Of a stretch of DNA of 64,000 nt, positions 9,710-18,721 are shown one piece after another. Origin of the DNA: Mycobacterium genavense ATCC 51234 (GTDB lineage: Bacteria > Actinomycetota > Actinomycetes > Mycobacteriales > Mycobacteriaceae); assembly GCF_000526915.1 (NCBI RefSeq), contig NZ_JAGZ01000008.1, positions 62,001 to 126,000 of the forward strand. The letters run 5' to 3'. Below the pieces are notes generated by a model. That model did no database searches, had not been told where the DNA came from, and saw only the letters and a list, made by a program, of their open reading frames with translations. Position numbers and translations under genes: made by a program. Every line of letters starts with the position of its first letter. The stretch's first letter is position 1.

Positions 9710-10521
9710 GTCTCCTCCAGAATTGATAAATGGGCGGAAATCGGCCCCAGTGGCGCGATTTCGGCGTGAATGCGGGTACCTGGCGGCGCGGCGACCATTG
9801 GGCCCAGCGCGCCCGACAGCACAATCTGGCCGGCCCGCAGCGGCTCGCCGTAACGTGCCGCGGCGCGGGCCAGCCAGGCGAGAGCGTTGAGCGGGTCGCC
9901 CAGGCAGGCCGATCCATCACCGTGTGATACCAGTTGATCGTCGACGTACGTCCGCATCGTCGCCGCGCGCGACTCGAACTCATCGAGAGTCAGGCGTCGG
10001 CTGCCCAGCATGAACAAGCCCGCCGATGCATTGTCGGCGACGGTGTCGGCAATGGCGATGTCCCAGTTGCCGATGCGGCTGTCGACGATCTCCAAGGCTG
10101 CGGTCGCGTAGTCGACCGCAGCACAAATGTGCGCGGTGTCGTCGAAGCCGCCGACGAGATCGGCCCGCAGTACGAATGCGATCTCGGCCTCGACCTTGGG
10201 TTGCAGCAGCCGCTGTGACGGAACCGATGCCGCGGCACAGACCTCCATATCGGCCAGCAGCACCCCGAAATCCGGTTGGTCGACTCCGAGTTGCCGCTGG
10301 ACAGCCGGCGACGTCAGCCCGATCTTGCGTCCGACGATCACCGCACCCTCGGCGACGCGCCGATCGATAAGCTGCCCCTGCACGGCGTAGGCGGCGTCGA
10401 TGTTGTCCGCACCGAGCAACCCGCGTACCGGAGCGATCGGCTGCCGCGTCAGCGCGGCCGACTCCAGCTTGTCGACGACATCGCGGATGGCGGTGTCGGC
10501 AAACTTGTCGTGCGCCGTCAC
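9706..10521 (-). CDS. 2-keto-4-pentenoate hydratase (2-hydroxypenta-2,4-dienoate hydratase family)
   Basis: 271 residues of the MhpD/HsaE/XylJ family, which adds water to 2-hydroxypenta-2,4-dienoates to give 4-hydroxy-2-oxovalerates. Visible blocks are IVGRKIGLTSPAVQRQLGV, the metal-binding region KVEAEIAFVL and the late GEPLRAGQIVLSGALGP. The start is taken as GTG 10521 (10524 is an alternative); no strong ribosome site is seen. The frame continues upstream into the out-of-frame tail of the alcohol dehydrogenase only because of that gene's frameshift. Hydratase, acetaldehyde dehydrogenase and aldolase are in the order used by meta-cleavage pathways, but only this one is intact. Confidence 0.88.
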   Translation of the reverse strand: MTAHDKFADTAIRDVVDKLESAALTRQPIAPVRGLLGADNIDAAYAVQGQLIDRRVAEGAVIVGRKIGLTSPAVQRQLGVDQPDFGVLLADMEVCAAASVPSQRLLQPKVEAEIAFVLRADLVGGFDDTAHICAAVDYATAALEIVDSRIGNWDIAIADTVADNASAGLFMLGSRRLTLDEFESRAATMRTYVDDQLVSHGDGSACLGDPLNALAWLARAAARYGEPLRAGQIVLSGALGPMVAAPPGTRIHAEIAPLGPISAHLSILEET

Positions 10522-10564
10522 CACGGCAGTTGGCTGACGTCGTGGGTGCGGCAACGCGAAACGC

Positions 10565-11652
10565 TCACTTGAGCACCACCACCGAGCGCAACACCCGGCC
10601 GCTGTGCATCTTGGCGAACGCGTTCTCGATGTCTTCGAGTCCGAGCGCTCGGAGACGAACCTATCCAGCGGGAGCCTGCCCTGCAGGTACAGCATGACCA
10701 TGGTGGGAAAGTCCCGCTCCGGCAAGCAATCGCCGTACCACGACGATTTCAGCACTCCGCCGCGGGAGAAGAAATCCACCAATGGCAGGTCAATGCGTAC
10801 GTCCGGGGTCGGAACACCCACCAGCACAACGGTTCCACCGAGGTCCCGACCATAGAACGCCTGCGTCCAGGTCTCGGGGCGTCCGACCGCGTCGATCACC
10901 ACGTCGGCGCCGAAACCGTCGGTCAGGTCTTGGATCGCCTCGACGACGTTGCTACGACGCGCGTTGACGGTATGGGTTGCACCGAAGTCTGTGGCCCAGT
11001 CCAGTTTGGTGTCATCGGTGTCGACGGCGATGATCTTGCGCGCGCCGACGAGCCGGGCGCCCGCGATAGCGGCGTCGCCCACTCCGCCGCAGCCGATCAC
11101 CGCGACGGTGTCGTCGCGGTTCACCGCGCCGGTGTTGATGCTCGCGCCGAGGCCGGCCATTACTCCGCACCCCAGCAGCGCAACCACCGCGGGGTCCGCC
11201 GCCGGGTCGACTTTGGTGCACTGTCCTTGGTGCACAAACGTTTTGTCGATGAGGGCACCGATACCCAGCGCGGGTGTGAGCTCGGTGCCGTACGTCAGCG
11301 TCATCGCCTGTGCGGCGTTGTGGGTGTCGAAGCAGTACTGTGGGCGACCCCGCCGGCAGGCGCGGCATTGTCCACAGACGGCACGCCAGTTGAGTACTAC
11401 GAAGTCGCCGGGTTCGACGGCTGTGACACCGGTGCCCACCGTCTCCACGACGCCGGCCGCCTCGTGGCCAAGCAGGAACGGGTAGGCATCGCTGATCCCG
11501 CCGTCGCGATACGTCAGATCGGTGTGACAGACCCCGCACCCGCTGATTGCCACGATTACTTCGCCCGGGCCGGGATCGGGGACGAGCACGTCGACCAGCT
11601 GGACGGGCTCGCCCCTTTTCTTCGACACCACTCCGCGCACCATCTGGGTCAA
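10565..11652 (-). pseudogene. Zinc alcohol dehydrogenase close to S-(hydroxymethyl)mycothiol dehydrogenase, frameshifted at the 3' end
   Basis: Class III-like medium-chain zinc dehydrogenase. It shares long stretches with mycobacterial MscR/AdhE2 (Rv2259): VRGVVSKKRGEPVQL, GCGVCHTDLTYRDGG with the catalytic-zinc cysteine, GHEAAG, the structural-zinc cysteines in CGQCRACRRGRPQYC and the NAD motif GCGGVGDAAIAGA. After RLPLDRFVSER the frame is lost. One missing base near 10644-10648 restores GLEDIENAF and a VLRSVVVLK ending at the TGA at 10565. The start is TTG 11652 with AAGGAG six bases upstream. MscR oxidises the formaldehyde-mycothiol adduct, so this paralog could have served formaldehyde released by demethylation, or another hydroxymethyl/alcohol intermediate. 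Confidence 0.87.
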
Positions 11653-11689
11653 ATCGATTCTCCTTGTGTGTTGTCGCTTTTCGGTCGCG

Positions 11690-12574
11690 CTACTTGATCC
11701 GGGCGGCCAGGTCCGCCGACATGGCCCGCAGTTGTGGTGCCCAGGAGGACCAGCCGTGGTCACCGGTGACCGGGAAATCGAAGTGCCCGTTGCGGCCGCC
11801 CGCCGCAACGTAGTGGGCGTAGAAGACGCGGCTGCTGCCCTGAGCCTGCTCGGGGTAGCCGATCATCGCAACCTCGTCACTGGCGGTCAGGGTTTGCGGA
11901 CTGTAAACCCACAGCCGGGTGTTGTTGTCTATCAACGCCTGTACGTGCACGTCCGGGTCGTGCCATTTCCAGTGCCCCAACTGGGGTAGTCCCCACATGT
12001 TGCGGATGTCGGCGCCGCCGAACCTCATCATTCCCGCACTGATCGCCCCGTTCAGGATGGTGTTGGACGGGGTCAGGAAGCCCGACATCGAGCCCGCATA
12101 GCTGAAACGATCGGGGTGGAACTCCGCCAGCATCAGCGCGCCGGTGCCGCCCTGGGCGGCCCCGACCACCCCGTGCCCACCCGTGGCCAGGCCCCTGTTG
12201 GCGGCCAACCAGGCCGGCAGCTCGGCGGACAGAAAAGTATCTCACTGCCGGCTGGGATCCTGCTCCCAGTCGGTATAGAGGATGTAGGCGCCGCCGGCCG
12301 GGGCTACTACCGAGATGCCTTTTCCCGCAAGCGTGTTCATCGAGTCGCCGGCACTCACCCAGGTGCTCACCGCATCACCGGCGTCAAATGCGTCCAACAG
12401 ATACACCGCGTGCGGTCCCTCGGCCATGAAAGCGACCGGGATGTCACGCCCCATCGCCGCCGAGGGGACCATCAGGTAGTCGACCGTGCCGGCGCGCGCA
12501 TACGCCGCGGTCAACAAACACAGCGTCGATGCCGCCGCCATGGTGGCGCGCAGCAGCGTGGTTCCGACCTTAAT
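11690..12574 (-). pseudogene. MPT51/FbpD-like secreted antigen-85 family protein with in-frame TGA and lost start
   Basis: The frame aligns along its length with MPT51 (FbpD, Rv3803c), a non-catalytic, secreted member of the antigen 85 mycolyltransferase family: VPSAAMGRDIPVAFMA, GPHAVYLLDAF, GKGISVVAPAGGAY, GSMSGFLTPSNT and GHFDFPVTGDHGW. As in MPT51, the nucleophile elbow reads GAAQGG, without the catalytic serine. Codon 111 (12242-12244) is TGA, where MPT51 has the tryptophan of QWDTFLSAEL; the next residues DTFLSAELPAWLAANRG match MPT51. The N-terminal KVGTTLLRATMAA aligns with the MPT51 signal peptide only if the start is the ATT at 12574, six bases after an AGGAGG site, so an ATG-to-ATT change is likely. 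Two independent lesions make loss of function very probable. Confidence 0.87.
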
Positions 12575-12764
12575 TGAGATCCTCCTACACCTGCGGGTAG
12601 GCCGGCGGTGGATACACCCCTCGTAGGATCCACGCAAACAATCGATGCCGCACTCTAATTCGTCGCTGACGTCGTAATCGAGACTGGGATCCATTAATCT
12701 TGTCTCCTATCGATTCAACTTGTAGGCGAAAGCTGCTGGGGCACAATCCCTTCGATTGAACCGT

Positions 12765-13277
12765 TCATATCGGACGTCCGTACACGGCCACTACCACCGT
12801 GCGATCCGGGCGGCTGCCCGACCAGACTCCGATCTGGGTATAGCTGCAGTTCTGCATGATGGCCAGGTAGGACGGGTTGTAGTACCACTGGTTGATCAGC
12901 TCGATGCCGCTGATGACCAACGCTGGGTTGATGGCAACGGTTTCGGCCACCGTGCCGTGATACCCGGCAGTCGCGGCGCGGTCGGCCACCGAAGATCCGT
13001 CCGAGCCGGGGTCACCGTCGAGTGAGTAGTTGGCAAGCAGGTCGTCGGTGTGCCATTGCGCGGCCAGCCGAAGGGGTGGGCTGACGCGTAGGTCCTCAGT
13101 GCAGCCGGCGTGTCGGTGAATCGTCTACACATTCGAGACCACACTGGCGTTCAAGCGGCTGTTGTCGGCGTGCGCCTGCGGCAGACCAACAGGGTCGCGA
13201 ACCATCAGCGGCGCCGACATCGCCGCGACCAGCCGTCGCCGGTGCCTCGGCCGGCCCATGTCGGTGACTCTGTTCAT
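12765..13277 (-). pseudogene. Secreted CAP/SCP-like domain protein with in-frame TAG
   Basis: The frame encodes a small exported protein of the CAP (SCP/PR-1-like) type. After a basic leader and a hydrophobic stretch come NASVVSNV, a TAG at codon 51 (13125-13127), then TIHRHAGCTEDLRV, LRLAAQWHTDDLL, GYHGTVAETVAINPALV, LINQWYYNPSYLAIMQNC and RTVVVAVYGRP. In relatives the stop position is tyrosine, so TAC-to-TAG is the simplest change. The start is ATG 13277, with GGAG ten to thirteen bases upstream. The mature domain would be missing. Such short CAP-like proteins are common secreted mycobacterial proteins of unknown role; this one lies between a DUF732 protein and the MPT51-like gene at the 3' side of the mce operon. 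Confidence 0.78.
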
Positions 13278-13306
13278 CACTGCTCCAAGGAATTTGCGCG
13301 TCGGGA

Positions 13307-13663
13307 CTAGGTCGTGGTGGGGCGGTAGCCGCCGGCGGAATTGCGCAGTTGCCAGATCAAGGCCGGGCACAGCTCATTGGTCGCCTGGGCGATCAGATAA
13401 GACGCCTGATAGTCATCGGAGGTGCCCAGATCGGCCTTGACGTCACCGGTCAGCCGGCTATATGCACGCCCCGACGCGATCTTGTCGCAGATGCGGTGCC
13501 CGTAGCCGAGTGCATCCGCAGCGCTGGTGAAGCGGTAACCGGGCCAGACCGCCACGTTGACCAGATACGCCGTCGCGTCGGCGTTCACAGTGACCGCCGG
13601 CACCAGCATGGTTGCCAGCACGGACGCGGCCAGACCCCCGACAGCGCTGGTCACGAAGCTCAT
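13307..13663 (-). CDS. DUF732 domain exported protein
   Basis: 118 residues starting at ATG 13663, which overlaps the upstream stop (ATGA). Residues 1-30 form a signal peptide (SFVTSAVGGLAASVLATMLV). The rest is a DUF732 module with its two cysteines (GYGHRICDKIASG and ATNELCPALIWQL). DUF732 proteins are small mycobacterial exported proteins of unknown function. The coupling to the Mce-associated genes suggests envelope placement with the Mce complex. No lesion seen. Confidence 0.82.
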   Translation of the reverse strand: MSFVTSAVGGLAASVLATMLVPAVTVNADATAYLVNVAVWPGYRFTSAADALGYGHRICDKIASGRAYSRLTGDVKADLGTSDDYQASYLIAQATNELCPALIWQLRNSAGGYRPTTT

Positions 13664-14340
13664 TTCGGCTCGAATCCTGCTACCAGCCAACGGTTCCCAA
13701 GTTTGTCGAGAGTGACTTCGACCACCGACGCGGTTTGGGTCGGGGCATCGGTGCCGATCACGATGGCCTGGTCGACGAACAGCACCACCACCGCGTGGTT
13801 GGCACTGGCCGACTCCGACACCGCGGCGGCCACCGTGGCGGCAACGGAGATCTTCTTTTCTCTCGCACCGGGAATCACGACGTCGTGAATCAACGAGGTG
13901 TAGGAGTCGTGGAACGTTCCGGTGAGTCGGTCGCTGGCGGCCGTGAGTTTCTGTTCGACGCTGTCGGGGGTGTAGGACAACATCGCGACGGTGCTGTCCT
14001 TGGCTGCCTGAACCGATTCGACCGCCGCTCGACTCGCCGCCGCCGCCCTGGCGTCGAGATATTTCACGTAGACCGCCACCCCCGACAGCACCGCCACTAG
14101 TACGAAGGTCCCGTCCCCGACGGCAAAAACCCTGCGATCGGGATGATCGCGCCCGGTTTCGTCGAAGTCGTTGTCCGACAGCTCAGTTTTTTCATTCTGC
14201 TTCGGCGTATCGGCCTGGGCACCGGCACGTTGAGTGCGTGGTCGAACCCTGAGCCTGCCCAAGGCGGTCAGCAGGGATCGCAAGCCGCGCCGGGCACCGC
14301 CCTCGTGGTCTACTGCCGCGAGATTCTCATTCGCGGTCAC
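13660..14340 (-). CDS. Mce-associated membrane protein
   Basis: 226 residues starting at GTG 14340, which overlaps the upstream stop (GTGA). The N-terminal 80 residues are polar and cytoplasmic, followed by one membrane helix (FAVGDGTFVLVAVLSGVAVY) and a periplasmic domain of the Mam type: a helical DARAAAASRAAVESVQAAK stretch then a small SnoaL-like fold ending NRWLVAGFEPK. Mam proteins follow mce operons in mycobacteria and are thought to stabilise the Mce transporter. Intact, though most of the transporter genes upstream are broken. Confidence 0.85.
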   Translation of the reverse strand: MTANENLAAVDHEGGARRGLRSLLTALGRLRVRPRTQRAGAQADTPKQNEKTELSDNDFDETGRDHPDRRVFAVGDGTFVLVAVLSGVAVYVKYLDARAAAASRAAVESVQAAKDSTVAMLSYTPDSVEQKLTAASDRLTGTFHDSYTSLIHDVVIPGAREKKISVAATVAAAVSESASANHAVVVLFVDQAIVIGTDAPTQTASVVEVTLDKLGNRWLVAGFEPK

Positions 14341-14900
14341 GGTACGAACTCCACGTTGGACACCTTTACCTCCTGCCCGACTTTCTGCACCGAGATCCGC
14401 ATCCGCCACAGTCGCGTCTTTTGTTCGGCCACAACAGCATTGGAGATCCGAACACTGACCGAGACCAGCACTTGGGCCTCGGTGTCTGTGGCCGACTCCA
14501 GCCCGGCCGCGGTGATTGTTCCCTGGGATGTCGACTGCACCTGCTTGACCACGTCGATCAGCGGCTTGGATCGGTTGGCGAAGTCGTCGTGGAAGGCGCC
14601 GATGGCCGAGCCGAGGACGCGCTGCACGTCGGCGTCGGCTTGCCGCCAGTCGATGGAGGTGAGGTTCAGGGCACCCTGCCGACCCGCGGCCAAGAACATC
14701 GCGCGTTGCTGGCTGACCCGCTCGGAATGGTAGGCCCTCCATCCGAGCCACCCGGCGACGCCGGTGACGATCATGATCATGATGAGCCCGACGAACAGCG
14801 ACTGCCGGCGTAACGGTATTCGTCTGCGCGGCTGTGGTTTCGGCGCGTCGTCGATGACGTCGGTGTCATCGACCCCGGCTTGCTGGATGTCGGTTGTCAT
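14337..14900 (-). CDS. Mce-associated membrane protein
   Basis: 187 residues from ATG 14900, one base after the native mceF stop at 14902. A charged N-terminus (QPRRRIPLRRQ) precedes a single membrane helix (SLFVGLIMIMIVTGVAGWLGW) and a periplasmic Mam domain (TSIDWRQADADVQRVLGSA, ATDTEAQVLVSVSV, VKVSNVEFVP). It is the first of a tandem pair of mam genes behind mceF, as in the mycobacterial mce1 operon. Function is probably to support Mce complex assembly. Intact. Confidence 0.85.
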   Translation of the reverse strand: MTTDIQQAGVDDTDVIDDAPKPQPRRRIPLRRQSLFVGLIMIMIVTGVAGWLGWRAYHSERVSQQRAMFLAAGRQGALNLTSIDWRQADADVQRVLGSAIGAFHDDFANRSKPLIDVVKQVQSTSQGTITAAGLESATDTEAQVLVSVSVRISNAVVAEQKTRLWRMRISVQKVGQEVKVSNVEFVP

Positions 14901-14901
14901 T

Positions 14902-16343
14902 TCAGCGTCCTGTCTGGGGAATCAACATGTCCTGCCAGCTGTGCTGGACCGGAACGTTGGCGGCCAGATCGGCCTGGGTGTGCTGGCGCCCGTCGGGGCC
15001 CGTGTAGGTTCCGGTGGCGGGGTCATAGATGGCCGCGGCGATCGGCGGAGGTGCCTGCGCGGCAGCACTCGGCGGCAGCTGCGGAACGCCCTGCCCGACA
15101 GCGTCGCGTTCGGGTCGCCCTTCCAGTTGTATCCGTCGTTCAGCGGAACGTAATTGTCGTTGCTTTCACACATCTGGACCGTCGGCGCCCGCTTGCCCGG
15201 CCTGGTCAGACACGGCAGGTTGTGCGCACCCCGGACGTTGAGCAACGAATCCTGTGGCACTCGGCAGTACATGTCACCGGGCAGTCGGTCCGGGTAGTCC
15301 ACCTCGCTCGGCGAGCGCACTTGGTTGGGCGGCAGAAATCCGGTGGTACACGGCGGCGGAAGATTCACGTTTAGGTTGAACAACAGGTAGGTGCCCTTGT
15401 AGGCCTGCTTGGTGTCCCGGTCGGCCAGTGTCGAGCCCTGCAGCATCTCGACCAGTGGCGGCATGAGCACCAACAACTGCTCGATGCTCGGTTGATAGGT
15501 GAGCGCCACCTGCCCGACGCTGGCCAGGTTCGCCGCCAGGATCGGCAACGTCCGCTTCAGCCGGTCCAACAGCCGGCGAGCTTCATCGACGGCGTCCGGA
15601 CCGGTGTTCAGCAAGCCGCGCATCGAACTGTCCTGGGCCGCAAGTTCGCCCGTGATTTGCGCGACGTTCGCAGCCCACGCCCGGATCGCGTCCGAGGTGT
15701 CGACCTGGGTATCCAGGATCGGTTTGGACTGGTCGATCAGGGTGGTCAACGCGGCCAGATTGGTGCGCGCATCGGCCGCCAGGGTGGTGGTACCTTTCAC
15801 CAGGCGCGCCAGCTCGGGGCCCAAACCGCCGACGGCCGTGTAGGACTCGTCGATCGCCGTTCTCAGGTTGTCGTGCGGGATGGCCGACAGTCCGGCGTTG
15901 GTGGCACTCAGCAGCGAGTTGATGTCGGGCGGTATGCTGGTGCGCCCCACCGGAATCACGTCACCGTCCCTGAGCGCGGGACTGTCGCCGCTTCGGGGAA
16001 CGAACTCGATGAATTGCTCGCCGACGGCGGTTTGACTGTGCACCTGGGCTTGTAAGTCCGCGGGGATGCGCATGCCCGACCTCAGCGAGAGCACTGCCGC
16101 CACGCCGGTCGGGGTCAGGCCGACGTCCTCGACGCGCCCGACTTCGGTGCCGCGGTAGGTGACGTTCGCGTTGGGGTAAAGGCCAGCGGCCGTGGGTAAG
16201 TCAACGGTCACTCGGTAGTGACCGATACCGAAGAACTGGTTTCCCAGATCGAGATACCGGAACATCATGATGCCGCCCGCGACGAGGGCGATCACCGCGA
16301 ACACGGCCAACTGCAATCGGACGCGCAATGTCAAGTGCATCAT
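14902..16343 (-). pseudogene. mceF: MceF family protein, frameshifted near the C-terminus
   Basis: Sixth Mce (MlaD-like) substrate-binding protein of the operon. A single N-terminal membrane helix (LQLAVFAVIALVAGGIMMF) is followed by the Mce domain (YRVTVDLPTAAGLYPNANV, YRGTEVGRV) and a long helical region. After GDPNATLSG the frame shifts. One missing base near 15089-15095 restores a QGVPQLPP proline-rich tail and a stop at 14902, just upstream of the first mam gene. The repaired protein would be about 480 residues. The start is ATG 16343, or 16340, right after the mceE stop. Only the low-complexity tail is scrambled, so this is the mildest lesion in the operon; the altered frame reads on to a stop at 14922. 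Confidence 0.86.
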
Positions 16344-16344
16344 G

Positions 16345-17478
16345 TCAGGGCCCCTGATCGAATCGGTAGGGCGCCAGCAGGGGATTGCCCGCGGTGTAGG
16401 GGCTGGGAAGCACCCCGACGGTGCGACCCCACTGCATCTCGAGTTTGGTGAGGTTGCCTTCCCAGCGCGTCCTGGTGAAAAACGAAGTGTCAAGCCGGCT
16501 CAGGGTCAAGTCGACGACCAACGTCACGTTCGCGTAATCACCGCGGAACCACTTGGTCAACGTGTCCTTCGCGAACGGGTAGGTGGTGAACAGGTTCAGC
16601 GACCGGGTCAGAGAGCGTCCGGCGTTGCCCAGCGATTCCAGCACCGGGCCAAGGTCTTTGAGCTCGGCCACGATCGCGGCTTTGGTCTGCCGCACCGAAT
16701 CAGCGGCGAGTGCGCTGAATTTGCCCAGCTGATCGACGGCGTCGATCAGGGTGTCGCGTTCGCTGTTCGATGTCGCCAACGCGTCGGGAATCGTGTCCAG
16801 TCCGCGGTCGATGACGGGCTTCTGTGCCGCGAACTTAGTGAGCAGCGCGTTGAGACTGTCTGTCGCGGCAATGATGTCGTGGGTTTGCGCATTGACCCGG
16901 CCGATGAAGGTGTCCAGTTGCGCCAGCAGCGTGCGCAGCGCATCTTCGCGGCCGCCGAAGGCGGTGGTCAACGCGACGGTGACGTCCTGGACCTGGCCCA
17001 GCCCGCCTCCGTTCAGCAGCAGCCCGGCGGACGCCAGTGTCTGCTCGGTGGACGGGTACGCCTTGCTGGCCGACAACGGAATCAGCGATCCCTGGTGCAA
17101 CTGACCGCGTGGCGGTTCGTCGGTGGGTACCGCCAACTCGATGTGCAGCGATCCCAGCAGGCTGGTCTGCCCATGGGTGGCAGTCGTATTCGCGGGCAGC
17201 TTCACATCATGGTTGAGACTCATGGTCACCAGCGCGTGCCAATCCTGACGCTCGATCCTGGTGACGGTGCCCACGGTGACGTCGCCGACCCGCACCCGCG
17301 AGTTTGGCTGGATCGTATCCACGTCGGGCATCTGGGCCACGATGGTGAACGATCCCGCCCCGCGACCCTCCGTGCCGGGCAACGGCAGCGAGTTCAACCC
17401 CCGCCAGCCGCACCCGGACAGGGCGGCAGCCAACCCGACGAGGATGACCACGACGCGACAGCGGATAGGGGTTCTCAT
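16345..17478 (-). CDS. mceE: MceE family lipoprotein
   Basis: 377 residues and the only one of the six mce genes without a visible lesion. The N-terminus is a lipoprotein signal (VVVILVGLAAALSGCGW) with the lipobox cysteine at about residue 23, as in LprK/LprN. The Mce domain begins at GSFTIVAQMPDVDTIQPNS and includes VRVGDVTVGTV. Helical repeats follow (LLAQLDTFIGRVNAQTHD). MceE lipoproteins are thought to be part of the periplasmic hexamer or tunnel of the Mce lipid/sterol importer. The start ATG overlaps the native mceD stop at 17475. Confidence 0.9.
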   Translation of the reverse strand: MRTPIRCRVVVILVGLAAALSGCGWRGLNSLPLPGTEGRGAGSFTIVAQMPDVDTIQPNSRVRVGDVTVGTVTRIERQDWHALVTMSLNHDVKLPANTTATHGQTSLLGSLHIELAVPTDEPPRGQLHQGSLIPLSASKAYPSTEQTLASAGLLLNGGGLGQVQDVTVALTTAFGGREDALRTLLAQLDTFIGRVNAQTHDIIAATDSLNALLTKFAAQKPVIDRGLDTIPDALATSNSERDTLIDAVDQLGKFSALAADSVRQTKAAIVAELKDLGPVLESLGNAGRSLTRSLNLFTTYPFAKDTLTKWFRGDYANVTLVVDLTLSRLDTSFFTRTRWEGNLTKLEMQWGRTVGVLPSPYTAGNPLLAPYRFDQGP

Positions 17479-18721
17479 TGCCGGCCGCCTTCGCCGGGCA
17501 TCATCATGCCCTGCAATCCGGCCGCCGGATCAGCCTGCTGCACGGGCGGCACGTAATCCGGGCGCATCCAGTCTTCGCTGTAGGTGATCTCGTTGGGCCG
17601 CGCGGCAGCGCCCACGAACGGATTGACACCGAGCGGAAGGAAGTTGACCTGACGGTTCTTGACGATGGGGGCCAGATACTGCACGCACAGCTTGGCCGAC
17701 TGCTCGGCGCCCAATCTGGAAGCGGCCTGGATTGCTCCGCACAGGAAGTTGATGGGGTCTGCGAAGTTGTTGACCGCCAGCGCACCGCTGAGCGTGCCCT
17801 GCGCGGGTTGATAGAGGTTGACGGCGTTGCTCGCGGTGGTCGGCAGCATGTGCAGCAGCTGCTTGATGTCACCGAGGCCGTCGACCAGGGTCTGGGACAC
17901 CGCGGCCAACTTTTCGGTAGTGGTGCCCAACATGTCGCGGTTGTCGGCGACGAACGTCTTGACTTCGGCCACCACGTCGTTGAGATCCTCGATGGCGCTT
18001 GCGATCTCGTTGGGATCATTGCCAGCACTCCGGTGACCGCGGCGAGGTTCTCGTTGAGTTGGCGAATCAGAGTCGTGCTGCCCTGCAGCGCCGACACCAG
18101 GGTGGCCAGATTCTTGACCGAACCGTAGGCGTCGGTGCTGTGGTCGGCTAACGCCGACAACGCTTTGGACAGCTTGACGAGCGCTTCACGAATCGTGGCT
18201 CCCTGTCCGCGTAGATTGTCGGCAGTGGTGTTGACCAGCGAGCCCAGTGTGCTGACCCCGCCGGACTCGGTGGGCTGCAGCAGGCGGGTCAGGCGCTCGA
18301 GTTGGCCACGGAAGTCGTCCCACTCCATCGGCACCGCGGTGCGGTCCTCGCCGATGACCGCGCCGTCAGCCAGGGTTGGTCCGCCACGGTAAGGCGGGGT
18401 CAGCTGGATGGCTCGCGACGTGACCAGCGTGGGAGACAGAATCACCGCCTTGGCGTCGGCGGGCACCTTGTACTGGTCGTCCACCCAGAAGTGGATCTTC
18501 ACCCGATCGGATTCGGGTTCGATCGCGTCGATGCTACCGACCTTGACACCCCGGATTCGTACATCGTCACCGGCGAACACACCGTTGCTGTTGGGAAAGT
18601 AGGCGACGGCGTGGATCCGGCCGACCTGACGGGCAGCCCCGAGCACCAGGTAGGTGGCCGCGGCGATCACGACGACCAACGCGGCCGCAAAAGCCGACCG
18701 CAACCAGCGCGGGCGGTTCAT
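17475..18721 (-). pseudogene. mceD: MceD family protein, frameshifted
   Basis: Membrane helix (FAAALVVVIAAATYLVLGA), Mce domain (HAVAYFPNSNGVFAGDDVRI, GVKVGSIDAI) and helical region are collinear up to NENLAAVTGVLA. There one base (an A in an AAA run near 18018-18022) is missing. The other frame continues NDPNEIASAIEDLNDVV to the C-terminal LQGMMMPGEGGRQ and a stop at 17475. Length 1247 bases is one short of a multiple of three, consistent with a single deletion. Repaired size is about 415 residues. The start ATG 18721 overlaps the native mceC stop at 18718. Function should be lost from the middle of the helical domain onward. Confidence 0.9.

Noticed and set aside
9706..11808. Single 700-residue open frame that looks like an alcohol dehydrogenase-hydratase fusion
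   Set aside because: The junction protein sequence matches neither family. One missing base near 10646 explains it, and both genes have their own start and stop with normal lengths.
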